Under the pieces are notes generated by a model. That model searched no databases. It was given only the letters and a program-made list of their open reading frames with translations, and was not told the DNA's origin. A DNA stretch of 64,000 nucleotides from Kitasatospora fiedleri (lineage in GTDB: Bacteria; Actinomycetota; Actinomycetes; Streptomycetales; Streptomycetaceae), in NCBI RefSeq assembly GCF_948472415.1, contig NZ_OX419519.1, forward strand, positions 124,001-188,000, given 5' to 3'. The position numbers and the translations under genes are program-made. This document shows, in pieces, positions 40,271 through 49,210 of the stretch. Position 1 is the stretch's first letter. Each line of letters begins with the position of its first letter.

Positions 40271-41142
40271 CAGGCCCGGGCGGTCTCGCGGGTGGCGCCC
40301 CATGAGGCGAGCAGCCGCAGGCGGTCCTCGGACGGGGAGCCGGGTTCGGCGGTGTAGACGGTGAGGACGAGGTCGGGGTCGGCGGTCAGCCGCATCCCCT
40401 CGTAGGCGAGGGTGAGGTCGCCGACCGCCGGGTGGTGGAAGTGCTTGGTGCCGGTGCCGTGGTGGCGGACGTCGTGGGCGCCCCAGCGGGTGCGGAACTC
40501 GTCGCTGCGGGTGGAGAGTTCGCCGACCAGGTCGTGCAGCCGGCGGTCGTGGGGGTTGCGGCCGGCCTCGGTGCGCAGGATTGCGACGGTGATGTCGGCG
40601 TGCCCGTCCCACCCGGGGTGGAAGCGGCGGGCGGCGGGGTCGAGGAACTGGAAGCGGGCGAAGTTCGGCGGGTGCGGCCCGGCACTCGCGTAGACGTCGG
40701 CGTAGAAGGCGCGGGCGAGCGGGTTGGCGGCGACCAGGTCGGTCCGGCCGTTGCGGACGAACGCGGGGCCGCCGGTGATCGCGTCCAGCGTCCACTGGAG
40801 GCTGCGGTGCGGGGCCGGGGGCCGGTCCGCGCGGCGGCGCGGGCGGGTCAGCGCGTCGGAGCCGTCGGCGGCCCGGGCCAGGTGCAGCAGGTGGCTGCGT
40901 TCGGCGTCGTCGAGCCGCAGGGCCCGGGCGACGGCCTCCAGCACGGCCGGGGAGGCGCCGGCCAGGTGGCCGCGCTCCAGCCGGGCGTAGTACTCGACGC
41001 TGAGGTCCGCGAGCGCGGCGACCTCGCTGCGCCGCAGCCCGGGCACCCGGCGGCGCGGCCCGGCGGGCAGTCCGACCAGGTCGGGGGTGATCTTGGCGCG
41101 CCGCGAGGTCAGGAACTCGCGGACCTCCTGGCTGTTGTCCAC
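40270..41142 (-). CDS. XRE/MmyB-type helix-turn-helix regulator
   Basis: GTG 41142 begins VDNSQEVREFLTSRRAKITP, the usual N-terminus of this group, with GGAGGA unusually close to the start. The helix-turn-helix is RRVPGLRRSEVAALADLSVE followed by YYARLERGHLAGASPAVLEA. The C-terminal half has the MmyB-like ligand-binding pattern: FVRNGRTDLVAANPLARAFY, NFARFQFLDPAARRFHPGWD and ELSTRSDEFRTRWGAHDV, with the HH/H residues near HHGTGTKHFHHP. The 290-residue gene is intact. Such proteins commonly sense fatty-acid-like or small ligands and control a divergent enzyme. The divergent cupin gene and the shared inverted repeat at 41172-41200 make that the probable target. Confidence 0.9.
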   Translation of the reverse strand: MDNSQEVREFLTSRRAKITPDLVGLPAGPRRRVPGLRRSEVAALADLSVEYYARLERGHLAGASPAVLEAVARALRLDDAERSHLLHLARAADGSDALTRPRRRADRPPAPHRSLQWTLDAITGGPAFVRNGRTDLVAANPLARAFYADVYASAGPHPPNFARFQFLDPAARRFHPGWDGHADITVAILRTEAGRNPHDRRLHDLVGELSTRSDEFRTRWGAHDVRHHGTGTKHFHHPAVGDLTLAYEGMRLTADPDLVLTVYTAEPGSPSEDRLRLLASWGATRETARA

Positions 41143-41171
41143 TCCTCCGACAGTACGCGCCCGCGCCGCCC

Positions 41172-41200
41172 GGAGGGGTGCACCACCGGTACACCCCTCC
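41172..41200. promoter_or_regulatory. Inverted repeat between divergent XRE and cupin genes
   Basis: GGAGGGGTGCACC and GGTACACCCCTCC are 13-base arms with a 3-base spacer and one mismatch. The site is 30 bases upstream of the regulator start and 78 upstream of the cupin start. Confidence 0.65.
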
Positions 41201-41277
41201 GCGGTGCCTGGCCCCGCGCCGGACGGCGCGCTTGGCTGGGAGGGACGCACTCCCCCTCCCTTCCTCAGGAGCACCCG

Positions 41278-41706
41278 ATGGAGTTCCTCCCGCAGCAGCC
41301 CACCGGCCGGGGCCCGGCCGAGTGGTTCACCGGCGACGTCTGGTGGGACGTCCTCGCGGCCGGCGCGGAGCCGTCCCGGCTGCGCGCCAACCTGGTCCGC
41401 TTCGCGCCGGGCGCGCGGACGCACTGGCACACCCACGCGCTCGGCCAGACCCTGCACGTGGTCTCCGGCACCGCCCTGGTCGGCACCCGGGACGGCACCG
41501 TGCTGGAGGCCCACCCGGGCGAGAGCGTGGTCTGCCCGCCGGGCGAGACGCACTGGCACGGCGCCGTCCCGGACCGTTTCATGGCCCACCTGGCGCTCTG
41601 GGAGGCCACCGCCGACGGCACGCCCGAGACCGTCTGGGCCGAGCCCGTCACCCCCGAGCAGTACGGCGCACCCCGGCACCGGAGCGATCCGGCCGCGCGG
41701 CACTGA
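41278..41706 (+). CDS. Cupin-domain protein
   Basis: ATG 41278 has AGGAG 7 bases upstream. The 142-residue protein is a single cupin. Motif 1 is RTHWHTHALGQTLHVVSG, with two His and a Gln in place of the usual Glu ligand; motif 2 is HPGESVVCPPGETHWHGAVP with the third His. A metal ion is probably bound. Relatives include carboxymuconolactone-decarboxylase-linked cupins that are divergent from XRE/MmyB regulators in streptomycetes, where the pair is controlled by a shared operator. Whether it is an enzyme or a binding protein cannot be told. Confidence 0.88.
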   Translation: MEFLPQQPTGRGPAEWFTGDVWWDVLAAGAEPSRLRANLVRFAPGARTHWHTHALGQTLHVVSGTALVGTRDGTVLEAHPGESVVCPPGETHWHGAVPDRFMAHLALWEATADGTPETVWAEPVTPEQYGAPRHRSDPAARH

Positions 41707-41836
41707 CGCCGCCCCCTCCCTCCCCCGCCGCGCCCGCACGACAAGGCGCTTTCCAGCCGATCGGAGAATCACCCGTTGGAGGGGAAGCCCGCCCTCTCCC
41801 CCGGCCCGCGCGCCCCGCGCCCCCATCATCGGGGAC

Positions 41837-43441
41837 GTGGAACTCGCTCCCGCCCCACCGCAGTCCGCCTACCCGGTCCTGGTCGGCGGCGTCCCCGCCC
41901 CCGGCGACGGCTGGGTGCACTGGCCCCGCAGCAGCGCGATGCTCCGCGAGCCGTACGAGGTGCTCGCGCTGAAGGCCCGGCTCGACCACGGCCGCGCCGA
42001 CCCGGCCGACCACGCGGACCCGCGGCTGGTCGGCCGGGTGGCCCGCTCGACCCCGGAGCAGGCCGCCACCGCGCTGGCCCGGGCCCGCGCGGCCCAGCCG
42101 CTCTGGGCCCGGGTGCCGCTGGAGCGGCGGCTGGAGTTCGTGGCGGCCTTCCACCGCCTGCTGCGGGAGCGCGCCGAGGAGGTGGTCGGGGCGCTGGTGG
42201 CCGAGGGGTACCCGGTGCGGGTGGCCCGCTGGTCGCTGGCCGCGGCGCTGGACCTCACCCACCCCGACACGCTGGCCCACACCCGGGCCGCCATGCGCTG
42301 GGAGGGCGAGCAGGACGGCCGCCTGGTGCGGCTGGTGCGCAAACCGGACGGGGTGGTCGGCCTCAGCCCGGCCCGCAACGCCCCGATGCTCACCGCGACG
42401 GCCGCCGTCCCGGTGCTGGCCGGCGGCAACGCGGTGGTGGTCAACGCCCCGCCCACGGCGCCGCTGAGCACCGCGTTCGTCTTCCACGAGCTGATCGCCC
42501 CGCTGCTGGCCGCGCACGGTGCCCCGCCCGGGGCGCTCAGCGTGCTCTGCGCCCCCGACCGGCCCACCCTGCGCACCTGGCTGGCCTCGCCCGACTGCGA
42601 CGACGTGTTCTTCTTCGGCGGCCCGAAGCAGGGCGCGGAACTCGCCCGTGCCTGCCTGGAGCGGGGCAAGAAGCCCGTCCTGGAACTGGCCGGCAACGAC
42701 GCCCTGGTGGTGTGGCGGGACGCCGACCTGCCCCGGGCCGCCGACGCCGCGGCGGAGCGCTACCACGGCTCGGGGCAGCTCTGCTTCGCCCCCAAGTTCG
42801 CCCTGGTCCACCCGGCCGTGGCCGACCGCTTCACCGCCCTGCTCCACGAGCGGGTGGCCGCGCTGCGGGTCGGCCCGCCGGAGGACCCGGACGTCGTGCT
42901 GACCCCCGTGGTCAAGCGCGCCCAGTGCGCGGACGTGCTGGCCGACGCCGTGGCCAAGGGCGCCGAACTCCTGTGCGGCGGCGAGAGCGTCGACGTGGAC
43001 GGCGCCCCGACGGACCGGGGCCCGTTCGTCCGCCCGGTCCTGCTGCGGGCCCACGGGCTGGCCGCGGCCGCGACGATGCGGGCGGTCGCCGAGGAGACCT
43101 TCTTCCCGCTGATGTGCCTGGTCGTGCCGACCGGGCCGGAGCCGGACGGCGCGCTGCTCGACGCGCTGATCTCCTTCGTCAACGCCAACCCCTACGGCCT
43201 GCGCAACTCGCTGTGGGCCCGCGACCCGCACGTCGTCGACCGGTTCACCGACGAGGTCGTCAACGGCGGCGTGCTGAAGGTCAACGACAGCCACATCGGC
43301 ACCCTCCCCGTCCTGCCCGTCATCGGCGGCACCGGCCTCTCCGGCGGTGCGCACGGCGAGGCCAACATCCCGATCCTGCGCACCACCCGTCTACAGGGCA
43401 TCAGCATCGGCCCCCGCTCCCCCGAACCGTCCGACGCGTGA
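41837..43441 (+). CDS. Aldehyde dehydrogenase family protein
   Basis: GTG 41837 is taken as the start; the ribosome site is weak and the N-terminus VELAPAPPQSAYPVLVGGVP could extend. The ALDH fold is clear: ARAAQPLWARVPLERRLEFV, PDGVVGLSPARNAPMLTATA (a changed form of the SPWNYP cofactor strand), VFFFGGPKQGAELARACLER, KPVLELAGNDALVVWRDADL with the conserved Glu, and RYHGSGQLCFAPKFALVHPA with the nucleophile Cys. At 534 residues and with RNAP instead of WNFP it is divergent from standard NAD-dependent ALDHs. The 31-base gap to the EF-hand gene suggests one operon. Confidence 0.85.
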   Translation: MELAPAPPQSAYPVLVGGVPAPGDGWVHWPRSSAMLREPYEVLALKARLDHGRADPADHADPRLVGRVARSTPEQAATALARARAAQPLWARVPLERRLEFVAAFHRLLRERAEEVVGALVAEGYPVRVARWSLAAALDLTHPDTLAHTRAAMRWEGEQDGRLVRLVRKPDGVVGLSPARNAPMLTATAAVPVLAGGNAVVVNAPPTAPLSTAFVFHELIAPLLAAHGAPPGALSVLCAPDRPTLRTWLASPDCDDVFFFGGPKQGAELARACLERGKKPVLELAGNDALVVWRDADLPRAADAAAERYHGSGQLCFAPKFALVHPAVADRFTALLHERVAALRVGPPEDPDVVLTPVVKRAQCADVLADAVAKGAELLCGGESVDVDGAPTDRGPFVRPVLLRAHGLAAAATMRAVAEETFFPLMCLVVPTGPEPDGALLDALISFVNANPYGLRNSLWARDPHVVDRFTDEVVNGGVLKVNDSHIGTLPVLPVIGGTGLSGGAHGEANIPILRTTRLQGISIGPRSPEPSDA

Positions 43442-43472
43442 TCCGCACCACCCGCGAGAGAGAGGCACCCCC

Positions 43473-44036
43473 ATGACCGCGCTTTCCGGCACGCCCCTGC
43501 TCGACCGCAAGATCGCCCTCTGCTTCGGCCACCTCGACGCCGACGGCAACGGCACCGTCGACCGCGAGGACCTGCTGACCCTGGGCGCCCGGCTGCTCTC
43601 CGAGTTCGGCGAGCCGCCGACCTCCCCCAAGGGCACCGCCCTGATGGCGGGCATGGCCCGCTACTGGGAGGCCCTCGCCGCGGCCGCCGACGCCGACGGC
43701 GACCGGCGGCTGACCCCCGAGGAGTACCGCGCGGGCATGACCGGCGCCTTCATCACCTCCCCCGACGGCTTCCGCACCGCCCTGCGCCCGCTCACCGAGG
43801 CGGTCGTCGCCCTGCTCGACACCGACGGCGACGGCGAGGTCGACGAGCGGGAGTTCCAGTCCTGGCAGCAGGCCTTCCGCACCGCACCCGAACACCGCGC
43901 CGCCGCCTTCCGGCACCTCGACACCGACGGCAGCGGCAGGCTCAGCGTGGACGAACTGCTCACCGCCCTCCAGGAGTTCTACCTCAGCCCCGACCCCGAC
44001 GCCCCGGGCAACTGGCTCTACGGCCCGCTCACCTGA
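43473..44036 (+). CDS. EF-hand calcium-binding protein, calerythrin-like
   Basis: ATG 43473 follows GAGAGAGAGG. The 187-residue protein has four 12-residue EF-hand loops: residues 22-33 DADGNGTVDRED (last position Asp), 73-84 DADGDRRLTPEE, 116-127 DTDGDGEVDERE and 150-161 DTDGSGRLSVDE. Loop 2 has Arg-Arg at the usually small/acidic positions, so it may bind poorly. There is no signal peptide. Bacterial calerythrin-like proteins buffer calcium in the cytosol and can act as calcium-dependent regulators. It directly follows the aldehyde dehydrogenase gene, and two strong hairpins end the unit. Confidence 0.93.
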   Translation: MTALSGTPLLDRKIALCFGHLDADGNGTVDREDLLTLGARLLSEFGEPPTSPKGTALMAGMARYWEALAAAADADGDRRLTPEEYRAGMTGAFITSPDGFRTALRPLTEAVVALLDTDGDGEVDEREFQSWQQAFRTAPEHRAAAFRHLDTDGSGRLSVDELLTALQEFYLSPDPDAPGNWLYGPLT

Positions 44037-44041
44037 CCGGC

Positions 44042-44067
44042 CCGGCCCGGAGCCGGCTCCGGGCCGG
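44042..44067. terminator. Perfect 26-base palindrome after the EF-hand gene
   Basis: CCGGCCCGGAGCC and its exact complement abut without a spacer, five bases after the EF-hand stop. It is likely the first of two terminators in tandem. Confidence 0.6.
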
Positions 44068-44070
44068 AGA

Positions 44071-44119
44071 ACGGGAACCGCCCGGCTGCCGCGCGTCGCG
44101 GCACCCGGGCGGTTCCCGT
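44071..44119. terminator. Long bidirectional hairpin between EF-hand and efeU
   Basis: Arms ACGGGAACCGCCCGG-C-TGCCGCG (44071-44093) and the complement (44097-44119) form a stem of 22 pairs with one C-C mismatch and a 3-base loop. It is placed between convergent genes. Confidence 0.8.
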
Positions 44120-44143
44120 CCCCTCGCCCCTAGGGCTCGCCCC

Positions 44144-44989
44144 TCAGGCGGCCTTCGCCTCCGCCGAGACCTGCGCGGGCTCGGGCGGGGAGCCCGCGGG
44201 CTTGCGGAAGAAGAAGTAGAGCGTCGGCACCAGGTAGAGCGCCCAGACCCAGACCTGGACCTTGGTCGGGTTCGGCTGGAAGTTGAAGACGCCCTTGAGC
44301 AGCGTCCCGTACCAGCTGTCGGCCGGGATGGTGGAGGAGATGTCGAAGGCCAGCGTGCTCAGGCCGGGTATCCAGTCGGCCTCCTGGAGGTCGTGCACGC
44401 CGTAGGCGAGGACGCCCGCGGCGACGACGACCAGCATGCCGCCGGTCCAGGTGAAGAACTTCGCCAGGTTGATCTTCAGCGCGCCGCGGTAGAACAGCCA
44501 GCCGAGCACCACCGAGGTGAGCAGGCCGAGGGTCGCGCCGACCAGCGGGTTCCAGCCGTCGCCGGTGGCCTGGACGGCGGTCCAGATGAACAGCGCGGTC
44601 TCCAGTCCCTCGCGGCCGACGGCCAGGAAGGCGGTGACGACCAGGGCGACGGTGCCCATGGCGAGCGCGGCGTCCAGCTTGCCCTGGAGTTCGCTCTTCA
44701 GGTGGCGCGCGGTGCGGCGCATCCAGAAGACCATCCAGGTGACCAGGCCGACCGCGATGATCGACAGGCTGCCGCCGAGCGCCTCCTGGGCCTCGAAGGA
44801 CAGCTGGTTGGAGCCGAACTGGAGCAGCGCGCCGAAGGCCATCGCCAGCACGACGGCGCTGCCGACGCCGATCCACACCGGGCCGAGGCGGTCCCTGCGG
44901 TCGGTCTTGACCAGGTAGGCGATCAGGATGCAGACCACCAGGCTGGCTTCGAGGCCCTCGCGCAGGCCGATCAGGTAATTGGCGAACAC
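44144..44989 (-). CDS. efeU: Ferrous iron permease EfeU (FTR1 family)
   Basis: GTG 44989 is preceded by GGAGAAGGAG. The 281-residue protein has seven hydrophobic segments. Both REGLE iron-binding motifs are present, in NYLIGLREGLEASLVV near residue 10 and FLAVGREGLETALFIWTAV near residue 130, the Glu residues being the iron ligands of FTR1-type permeases. The C-terminus is cytosolic and ends KPAGSPPEPAQVSAEAKAA. It imports ferric/ferrous iron with the EfeO and EfeB proteins encoded just upstream on the same strand; the EfeB-EfeU gap is only 43 bases. Confidence 0.95.
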   Translation of the reverse strand: MFANYLIGLREGLEASLVVCILIAYLVKTDRRDRLGPVWIGVGSAVVLAMAFGALLQFGSNQLSFEAQEALGGSLSIIAVGLVTWMVFWMRRTARHLKSELQGKLDAALAMGTVALVVTAFLAVGREGLETALFIWTAVQATGDGWNPLVGATLGLLTSVVLGWLFYRGALKINLAKFFTWTGGMLVVVAAGVLAYGVHDLQEADWIPGLSTLAFDISSTIPADSWYGTLLKGVFNFQPNPTKVQVWVWALYLVPTLYFFFRKPAGSPPEPAQVSAEAKAA

Positions 44990-45032
44990 GGCGGTTCTCC
45001 TTCTCCAGACTTCAGAAGAGCGGGGCGGGGGG

Positions 45033-46324
45033 TCAGCCGAGGAGGGTCTGGCCCCACCACTCGCCGGGCTTGCGGACACCGGGCGGGCAGGCGAAGTGGG
45101 CGGAGGCGACGTGGGTGATGTACTCGTTGAGCGCGTCGTCGGCCGCGAGCTTGGTCTGCAGCGGGACGAACGCCTTGCGGGTGTCGCGCTGGTAGGCCAG
45201 GAAGAACAGGCCGGCGTCCAGGCGGCCGAGGCCGTCGGTGCCGTCGGTGAAGGAGTAGCCGCGGCGCAGGATCATCAGCCCGTCGTTGCTGTCGGGGTGC
45301 GCCAGGCGGACGTGCGAGTCGGCGGGCATCGCGGACAGGTCGGGGGTGTCGCGTTCCTTCTGCTTGCCGTAGGGGGCGCCCTCGATCTTGGTGCGGCCGA
45401 AGGTGTCCTCCTGGTCCTTGAGCGAGGCGCGGTCCCAGGTCTCGATGGTCATCCGGATGCGGCGGGCGACGAGGTAGGAGCCGCCGGTCATCCAGTCGGT
45501 GCCGTCGCCGGGGCGGCCCATACGTGCTGGGCGAGCGCGTCGGCGTCGGTCCCGGCGATGTTGTGGGTGCCGTCCTTGAAGCCCATCAGGTTGCGCGGGG
45601 TCTGGCTGTCGGGCGTGGTGGAGGAGGTCTTGCCGAAGCCGAGCTGCGACCAGCGGACGTTGACCACGCCCATGCCGATCCGGGCCAGGTTGCGGATCGC
45701 GTGCACGGCGACCTGCGGGTCGTCGGCGCAGGCCTGGACGCACAGGTCGCCGCCGCTGCGGGCCGCCTCCAGCCGGTCGCCCTTGAACTTCGGCAGGTCG
45801 ACCAGCGCCTCCGGGCGCCTGGCCTTGAGTCCGAACCGGTCCTGGCCGTCCTTCTCGAACAGCGTCGGCCCGAAGCCGATGGTCAGGGTGAGGCGGGAGG
45901 GGGGCAGGCCCAGCGCCTCGCCGGTGTCGTCCGGCGGGGACTCGGGGACGACGCCGACCGCACCGCCGCCGACCTCGCGCCCGCCGGTGAGCGAGGCGGC
46001 CGCCTTCGTCCACTCCTTGAGCATCTTCACCAGGGCGTCGCGGTCGTCGGTGATCACGTCGAACGCGGCGAAGTGCAGCCGGTCCTGGACCGGGGTGGAG
46101 ATGCCCGCCTGGTGCTCGCCGTAGAACGGGACGTCGGGGGCCTGCGGGGCGGGGCCGCCGTCCCCGTCCGACATGGTCGCGGCGGCCACCGTGCCCACCG
46201 CGGCCGCGCCGAGCGCGACGCCGGCTCCCGCCCAGCCTATGACGGCACGCCGGCTGAGCCCGGCGCGCGGCGCGGGCCCGCCGCTCTCGGCGGGGGGCGC
46301 CTGCTGCTCGTTCTCGGCGTCCAT
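45033..46324 (-). CDS. efeB: EfeB, Dyp-type haem peroxidase/deferrochelatase (one frameshift)
   Basis: ATG 46324 opens MDAENEQQAPPAESGG and a twin-arginine signal, GLSRRAVIGWAGAGVALGAA, so the protein is exported folded, with haem. The Dyp motif GxxDG appears as MGFKDGTHNI, where the Asp is the distal catalytic residue. The proximal haem His is probably in the N-terminal half after the slip-free portion (VAVHAIRNLARIGMG region). A slip near 45520 joins to WMTGGSYLVARRIRMTIETW and the tail GEWWGQTLLG. About 430 residues. In EfeUOB systems EfeB oxidises iron or strips it from haem outside the membrane. A separate iron-box-like site lies 74 bases upstream. Confidence 0.93.
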
Positions 46325-46397
46325 CTCTGGTGTTCCCTCTCGGACGTGAAACCGGGTGCGGGTGCCGCCGCTGCTGCGACAGCACCCTGACGGAGGC

Positions 46398-46416
46398 TTA
46401 GCTTACGCTGGCCTTA
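46398..46416. promoter_or_regulatory. Iron-box-like site in front of efeB
   Basis: TTAGCTTACGCTGGCCTTA matches the IdeR/DmdR consensus TTAGGTTAGGCTAACCTAA at 14 of 19 positions, from my own alignment. It lies 74 bases upstream of efeB and 57 bases past efeO. Confidence 0.65.
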
Positions 46417-46472
46417 CCTCGCATTCGGCCCCGGGCACCCCGTTTGACCTGGGCTTGACCGGACGGTCGCGG

Positions 46473-47636
46473 CTACTTGACCACCACGGCGGCGGCCAGC
46501 TTGGACAGCGGCTCGCCGAGCGAGTTGACCGCGTCCGAGAAGGTCTTGCGCTCGTCCTCGGTGACCTTGTCGTACGTGGTGTAGGTGCCGTCGGCGTTGC
46601 GGTACTTGCCGAGCAGCGCGGTGATCTTCTCGAACTCGCCGTCCAGGGTCTTGGACAGCTCCGGGTCGTTCTCGGAGGCGACCGGCTTGAGCAGTTCGTA
46701 GGCCTGGCGGGCGCCCTCGACGTTGGCGGCGAAGTCGGAGAGGTCGGTGTGGCTGTAGCGGTCCTCCTCACCGGTGATCTTGTTCTTGGAGACCTCGTCC
46801 AGCAGTTCCTTGGCACCGTTGGCCATGCCGGTGGGGGTGATCTCGGCGCTGGGGATGCGGGTCTGCCAGTCCTTCAGGTCGGTGACCAGCTGGGTGGCGA
46901 GGGTCTTCTCCTCGTCGCCGATCTTCCCGTCCTCCCAGAGCGACTTCTCCAGGCGGTGCCAGCCGGTCCACGCCTGGCCCTCCTCCAGGCCGTCCTCGCG
47001 GGTGTCGGTCTTCGGGTCGATGTCACCGAAGCTCTCGGCCACCGGCTCGGTGCGCTCCCAGCCCACCCGGGAGGCGGCGAACAGCGACTTGGCCTTCTCC
47101 ACGTCGCCCGCGGTGATCGCGGCGGCGAACTGCTCCACCACCGGGATGGTGGCGTCGGCCTGCTCCTGGGCGTAGGTGCGGTAGTCGGTGACCGCCCGGG
47201 TCAGCCGGTCGTCGGTCTTCGCCGAGGCCGAGGCGCCGGCCGTGACGGTGATCTTCTGCCGGATGCCGTCGCCGGTCATGCCCGGCTTGCAGGCGACCTC
47301 GTAGGTGCCGGCCTTGATCTCGGCGTTGATGGTCGCCTTGGTGCCGGGGCCGATGTTCTCCCGCTCGGTGACGATCTTGTCGCCGTCGGCGTAGACGTAC
47401 ACCTCGGTGACCTTGTTGCCCTTGTTCGCCACCGCCAACTCGACGTGCCCGGCCGGGAAGGAGGTCTTCGACAGGGCACACGTGCTGTCCGTCGCGGTCA
47501 CCTGCACCGGGCCGGAGGCGGCGGAGCCGTCCGCCGCGGTCGGGGCACCGTCGTCCTTCTTCGAGCACCCCACCAGCGCGGCACCCGCCACGGCGAGGAC
47601 CAGGAACGCGGCAGCAGACGTACGGCGGGCAGGCAT
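46473..47636 (-). CDS. efeO: EfeO, iron-binding lipoprotein with cupredoxin and M75 domains
   Basis: ATG 47636 with GGAG at five bases is preferred over the in-frame GTG 47642. The signal ends in the lipobox AALVGCSKKDD, so the protein is a lipoprotein. The N-terminal domain (VQVTATDSTCALSKTSFPAG, HVELAVANKGNKVTEVYVYA, GTYEVACKPGMTGDGIRQK) is cupredoxin-like with Cys and Met residues. The C-terminal M75 domain carries the HxxE metal motif in WTGWHRLEKSLWEDGKIG. At 387 residues it is the full-length two-domain EfeO. It should bind and pass iron to EfeU. It is the first gene of the efeO-efeB-efeU cluster and has an iron-box-like site upstream. Confidence 0.95.
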   Translation of the reverse strand: MPARRTSAAAFLVLAVAGAALVGCSKKDDGAPTAADGSAASGPVQVTATDSTCALSKTSFPAGHVELAVANKGNKVTEVYVYADGDKIVTERENIGPGTKATINAEIKAGTYEVACKPGMTGDGIRQKITVTAGASASAKTDDRLTRAVTDYRTYAQEQADATIPVVEQFAAAITAGDVEKAKSLFAASRVGWERTEPVAESFGDIDPKTDTREDGLEEGQAWTGWHRLEKSLWEDGKIGDEEKTLATQLVTDLKDWQTRIPSAEITPTGMANGAKELLDEVSKNKITGEEDRYSHTDLSDFAANVEGARQAYELLKPVASENDPELSKTLDGEFEKITALLGKYRNADGTYTTYDKVTEDERKTFSDAVNSLGEPLSKLAAAVVVK

Positions 47637-47704
47637 GCTCACTCCAGGAACGAGAGGGTTGGGCCGGTGCGGCGGCCGCTCGGGAACCCCCGGAGACCGC
47701 CAGG

Positions 47705-47723
47705 TAAGCTAAGGCATACCTTA
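47705..47723. promoter_or_regulatory. Iron-box-like site upstream of efeO
   Basis: The minus strand reads TAAGGTATGCCTTAGCTTA, matching the IdeR/DmdR consensus at 12 of 19 positions. It lies 69 bases upstream of the efeO ATG, where a repressor could block the promoter. Confidence 0.6.
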
Positions 47724-47961
47724 GGTCCCCCGCCACACCGGGTCGACACCCCGGGCCGGACGGAGTCGCCCCGCAGCTCCCCACCCGCCCCTCATTTCCG
47801 GCCAACTCCCCCGGCAATGGCCGGAGTTCACCCCGACCCCACCCGCTCCGGGAGCCCCGCGTGTGACCGGAACCACTGCCCCGGAGCGGCAGCCGCGCAC
47901 ACGGCGGCGCGGCGCGGGGCAGTTGTCCGCCCCACGCCGCGCCGGTCTTGTCCCGTCTTGT

Positions 47962-49113
47962 CTACTCGGGGAGGTTGCGGGCCATCACGATGCGCTGGAC
48001 CTGGTTGGTGCCCTCGTAGATCTGGGTGATCTTCGCGTCCCGCATCATCCGCTCCACCGGGTAGTCCCGGGTGTACCCGTAACCCCCAGCAACTGCACCG
48101 CGTCCACCGTGATCTCCATCGCCGCGTCCGACGCGTAGCACTTGGCCGCCGCCCCGAAGAACGTCAGATCCCCGTCCGAGCGCTGCGACTTCGCCGCCGC
48201 CGCGTAGGTGAGCTGCCGGGCCGCCTCCAGCTTCATCGCCATGTCCGCCAGCATGAACTGCACGCCCTGGAAGTCCCCGATCGGCTTGCCGAACTGCCGC
48301 CGCTCCTTCACGTACCCCTTGGCGTAGTCCAGCGCGCCCTGCGCGATGCCCAGCGCCTGCGCCGCGATCGTCACCCGGGTGTGGTCCAGCGTGCGCATCG
48401 CGGTGGCGAAGCCCGTGCCCTGCTCGCCGATCATCCGCTCCGCCGGGATGCGCACGTCGTCGAAGTACACCTCACGCGTCGGCGAGCCCTTGATCCCCAG
48501 CTTCTTCTCCGGCGCCCCGAACGAGACCCCCGCGTCGCCCTTCTCCACCACGAACGCCGAGATCCCCTTGGAGCGCTTGTCCGGGTCGGTCACCGCCATC
48601 ACCGTGTAGAACTCCGACACCCCGCGTTGGTGATCCACCGCTTCACCCCGTTCAGCACCCAGAAGTCCCCGTCCCGCACCGCCCGCGTCCGCATCCCCGC
48701 CGCGTCCGACCCCGCCTCCGGCTCCGAGAGGCAGTACGAGAACATCCCCTCCCCCGCGCCAACGCCCCCAGGTACTTCGCCTTCAACTCCTCCGACCCCG
48801 ACAGCTGCACCGGCAACGACCCCAGCTTGTTCACCGCCGGAATCAACGACGACGACGCACACACCCGCGCCACCTCCTCGATCACCAGCACCGTCGCCAG
48901 CGCGTCCGCCCCCGCACCCCCGTACTCCTCCGGCACGTGCACCGCGTGCAGATCCGCCGCCCGCAACGCGTCCAACGCCTCCTGCGGGAAACGCCCCTCC
49001 TCGTCCACCGCCGCCGCGAACGGAGCGATCTTCGCCTCCGCCAGCGCACGCACCGACTCCCGGAGCATCACGTGCTCCTCGCCGAGCCGGTAGAGGTCGA
49101 AGTCCTGGGTCAT
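47962..49113 (-). CDS. Acyl-CoA dehydrogenase (three frameshifts)
   Basis: ATG 49113 follows GAGGAG. The N-terminal helical domain is [20 protein letters not shown] and [20 protein letters not shown]; then, after slips near 48760 and 48635, the flavin region [20 protein letters not shown] and [17 protein letters not shown], then the C-terminal domain with [20 protein letters not shown] and [21 protein letters not shown] slip near 48090 leads to the catalytic-base end [18 protein letters not shown] at 47962; the Glu of YEGT is the expected base. About 383 residues. It oxidises an acyl-CoA to the enoyl-CoA and passes electrons to ETF. It is divergent from a TetR gene, with paired palindromes between them. 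Confidence 0.92.
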
Positions 49114-49130
49114 GGCAGTCTCCTCGGTGT

Positions 49131-49166
49131 GGCACTCAGTACCCCCGATTATGCACACTCAGTGCC
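49131..49166. promoter_or_regulatory. Paired TetR operator candidates in the dehydrogenase/TetR gap
   Basis: GGCACTCAGTACC (49131-49143) and CACACTCAGTGCC (49154-49166) are two versions of GGCACTnAGTGCC, 23 bases apart start to start, between the divergent genes. Confidence 0.7.
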
Positions 49167-49210
49167 GTCCGGCCCAGCCCGAACCGCCTGGTCGGTGCTA
49201 CCGTCCCGGT

